Shown one piece after another: positions 5,963 to 6,931 of a DNA stretch of 6,931 bases. The notes below the pieces were generated by a model. The model was not told the DNA's origin. It made no database searches and saw only the letters and a list, made by a program, of their open reading frames with translations. Position 1 is the first letter of the stretch, and every line of letters begins with the position of its first letter. Source of the DNA: Methanocalculus sp. (GTDB lineage: Archaea > Halobacteriota > Methanomicrobia > Methanomicrobiales > Methanocorpusculaceae). Position numbers and translations under genes: made by a program. Location: positions 1 through 6,931 of the forward strand of contig NZ_JAUSCG010000180.1 in assembly GCF_030651615.1 (NCBI RefSeq), written 5' to 3'.

Positions 5963-6700
5963 TCATCTCCTGCTCTCTGCAAGCCCGATGACACGTTCCG
6001 GATGGGTATAGACGGTAAACCGCCCTTCACGGGTGAAACAGATCAAGGTAATCCCGGCTGCATCAGCAGTTGCTATCCCCTGATCAGTCGAAGCAGCACG
6101 CGAGATGATGATCGGGATGCCTGCGTTTGCCACCTTCCCGACCATTCCTGATGGTTGCCTTCCCGTACATCCGATGATACAATGTGATAGGGGGAGCTTG
6201 TTTAGAATTGCATGGCCGACGACTTTATCGACGGTATTATGCCTCCCGATATCTTCGCACCGGATTGCCATCTCCCCATTATAGAAGAGTACCGATGCAT
6301 GAAGTGCACCGGTCTTTAACCAGGCATCAGAGTCGATGGCGCTTCGGATCGCCAGAACTTTTTCAGGAGTCACCCGCTGGTTCGAATGCACCGGGTGGGG
6401 GGGTACCCTGTTTGAACACCCGCCTGATGATTCAAGGGTTGCCTGGTACTCACCGGTGACCGGTGCATCCACAAAGATATCAGTATCACAGACCGTCACC
6501 GAATTGATACAATCAGAGATCCCCGAACAGATGATAAATCCTGCCCCAAGCTCACGGAGATGGTCATCAGACGCCACCATGGTCAGGAGCGGTGTGTTGT
6601 TCAGATGGAGGGTGAATGTGTCTTCACAGACGATCTGATCCCTGATATCAGAATACTCTCCATTTTTATAGAGAATACCTGTATACTGCTCAAGCCTCAT
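5963..6700 (-). CDS. fdhD: FdhD, formate dehydrogenase cofactor sulfurtransferase
   Basis: FdhD passes sulfur from a cysteine desulfurase to the molybdopterin-type (Mo or W) cofactor before insertion into formate dehydrogenase; it is cytoplasmic. The 245 residues match the family throughout: TGALHASVLFYNG (130-142), the signature CEDIGRHNTVDKVVG (148-162) and TGRQPSGMVGKVANAGIP (179-196), followed by the GITLICFTREGRFTVYT end (216-232). The persulfide-loop region reads SSGGCSNRV (91-99), with one Cys (Cys95) in place of the CxxC found in E. coli FdhD. The start ATG overlaps the cutA stop as ATGA (6697-6700), with GAGGTGAG upstream at 6704-6711. The stop meets the OFOR alpha gene within 4 nt. 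Formate dehydrogenase structural genes are not in the window. Confidence 0.92.
   Translation of the reverse strand: MRLEQYTGILYKNGEYSDIRDQIVCEDTFTLHLNNTPLLTMVASDDHLRELGAGFIICSGISDCINSVTVCDTDIFVDAPVTGEYQATLESSGGCSNRVPPHPVHSNQRVTPEKVLAIRSAIDSDAWLKTGALHASVLFYNGEMAIRCEDIGRHNTVDKVVGHAILNKLPLSHCIIGCTGRQPSGMVGKVANAGIPIIISRAASTDQGIATADAAGITLICFTREGRFTVYTHPERVIGLAESRR
5967..5971 (-). promoter_or_regulatory. Ribosome binding site deciding the korA-type start
   Basis: AGGAG on the minus strand. It touches the first possible ATG (5964-5966) with no spacer but lies 6 nt ahead of the second ATG (5958-5960), which favours the second. The site is inside the 3' end of fdhD, consistent with translational coupling. 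Confidence 0.6.
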
Positions 6701-6931
6701 CCGCTCACCTCAGACTTCACCCATGCAAGGTATGGAGCACTTCCATCGCTGATCGAAAGAGCAAGCACCTCAGGAAGATCATATGAATGGATCTCCTCGA
6801 TCCGCCGGATCAGATCTCCCCTCCGGTCGGCCGTGGTCTTACAGATCAGCAGCTGCTCGTTGTCAACAACAACCTCTCCATCCCACCGGTAGACCGAACG
6901 GACATGGGTAATGTTCACACATGCAGCATGC
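6697..6931 (-). CDS. cutA: CutA1 divalent-cation tolerance protein, N-terminus outside the window
   Basis: The frame stays open from the TGA at 6697-6699 to the right edge, giving about 77 residues of a family usually near 105. Upstream of the GTG at 6916-6918, which might be taken for a start, the frame reads HAAC and continues VNITHVRSVYRWDGEV. This is the CutA AACVNI...S.Y.W.G.v motif, so that GTG is an internal Val codon and the true start is beyond the window. Further matches are NEQLLICKTT, IHSYDLPEVLALSI (the usual H-x-Y-x-x-P-E) and YLAWV near the end. CutA1 proteins are small, very stable trimers related in fold to PII; in E. coli they are linked to copper/divalent metal tolerance, but their molecular role is unsettled. 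It is the first visible gene of the fdhD-korA-korB run and overlaps fdhD by 4 nt. Confidence 0.9.
   Translation of the reverse strand, partial: HAACVNITHVRSVYRWDGEVVVDNEQLLICKTTADRRGDLIRRIEEIHSYDLPEVLALSISDGSAPYLAWVKSEVSG
6704..6711 (-). promoter_or_regulatory. Ribosome binding site of fdhD
   Basis: GAGGTGAG on the minus strand lies 3 nt before the fdhD ATG and inside the 3' end of cutA. Together with the ATGA overlap it indicates coupled translation. Confidence 0.6.

Noticed and set aside
1..6931. CRISPR array, tRNA, rRNA or riboswitch
   Set aside because: No regularly spaced identical repeats, cloverleaf or conserved aptamer core was seen on either strand; non-coding space is almost absent.

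Overview
The window looks archaeal and most resembles a hydrogenotrophic methanogen of the Methanomicrobiales type. The reasons are a TTTATAAA TATA box ahead of a gene, GGTGA-type ribosome binding sites, long PBS-lyase-type HEAT repeat proteins, FdhD (formate dehydrogenase maturation) and a ferredoxin-dependent 2-oxoacid oxidoreductase. The taxonomic placement is inference from gene content, not from a marker gene.

Layout: all complete genes lie on the minus strand, so they read from right to left. From the right edge come cutA (5' end outside the window), fdhD, a gamma-alpha fused 2-oxoacid:ferredoxin oxidoreductase subunit (korA type) and its beta subunit (korB type). These four genes are packed head to tail with stop and start codons overlapping or within 2 nt, and they look like one translationally coupled operon whose promoter lies beyond the right edge. 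A gap of about 118 bp holds a TATA-like promoter. It is followed by a 1085-residue, three-block HEAT repeat protein that fills almost half the window.

At the left edge, on the plus strand, is the last part of a TnpB gene that the supplied ORF list did not report because it is cut by the window. It comprises the RuvC-III DINAAKNI motif, the KPMTLVVGS tail and the terminal hairpin of an IS200/IS605-type right end. The tnpB stop and the HEAT stop are convergent and overlap by 18 nt. The last residues of the HEAT protein are therefore encoded by transposon sequence, and the expected omega RNA (reRNA) of this TnpB would run antisense into the HEAT gene.

How the genes may work together: the OFOR pair interconverts a 2-oxoacid plus CoA with an acyl-CoA, CO2 and reduced ferredoxin. 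FdhD sulfurates the molybdenum/tungsten cofactor for formate dehydrogenase. CutA is a small trimeric protein linked to metal tolerance. Their tight coupling suggests co-expression, but no shared pathway can be proved from sequence. No rRNA, tRNA, CRISPR array or riboswitch was seen, and no gene-free stretch exceeds 300 bp.
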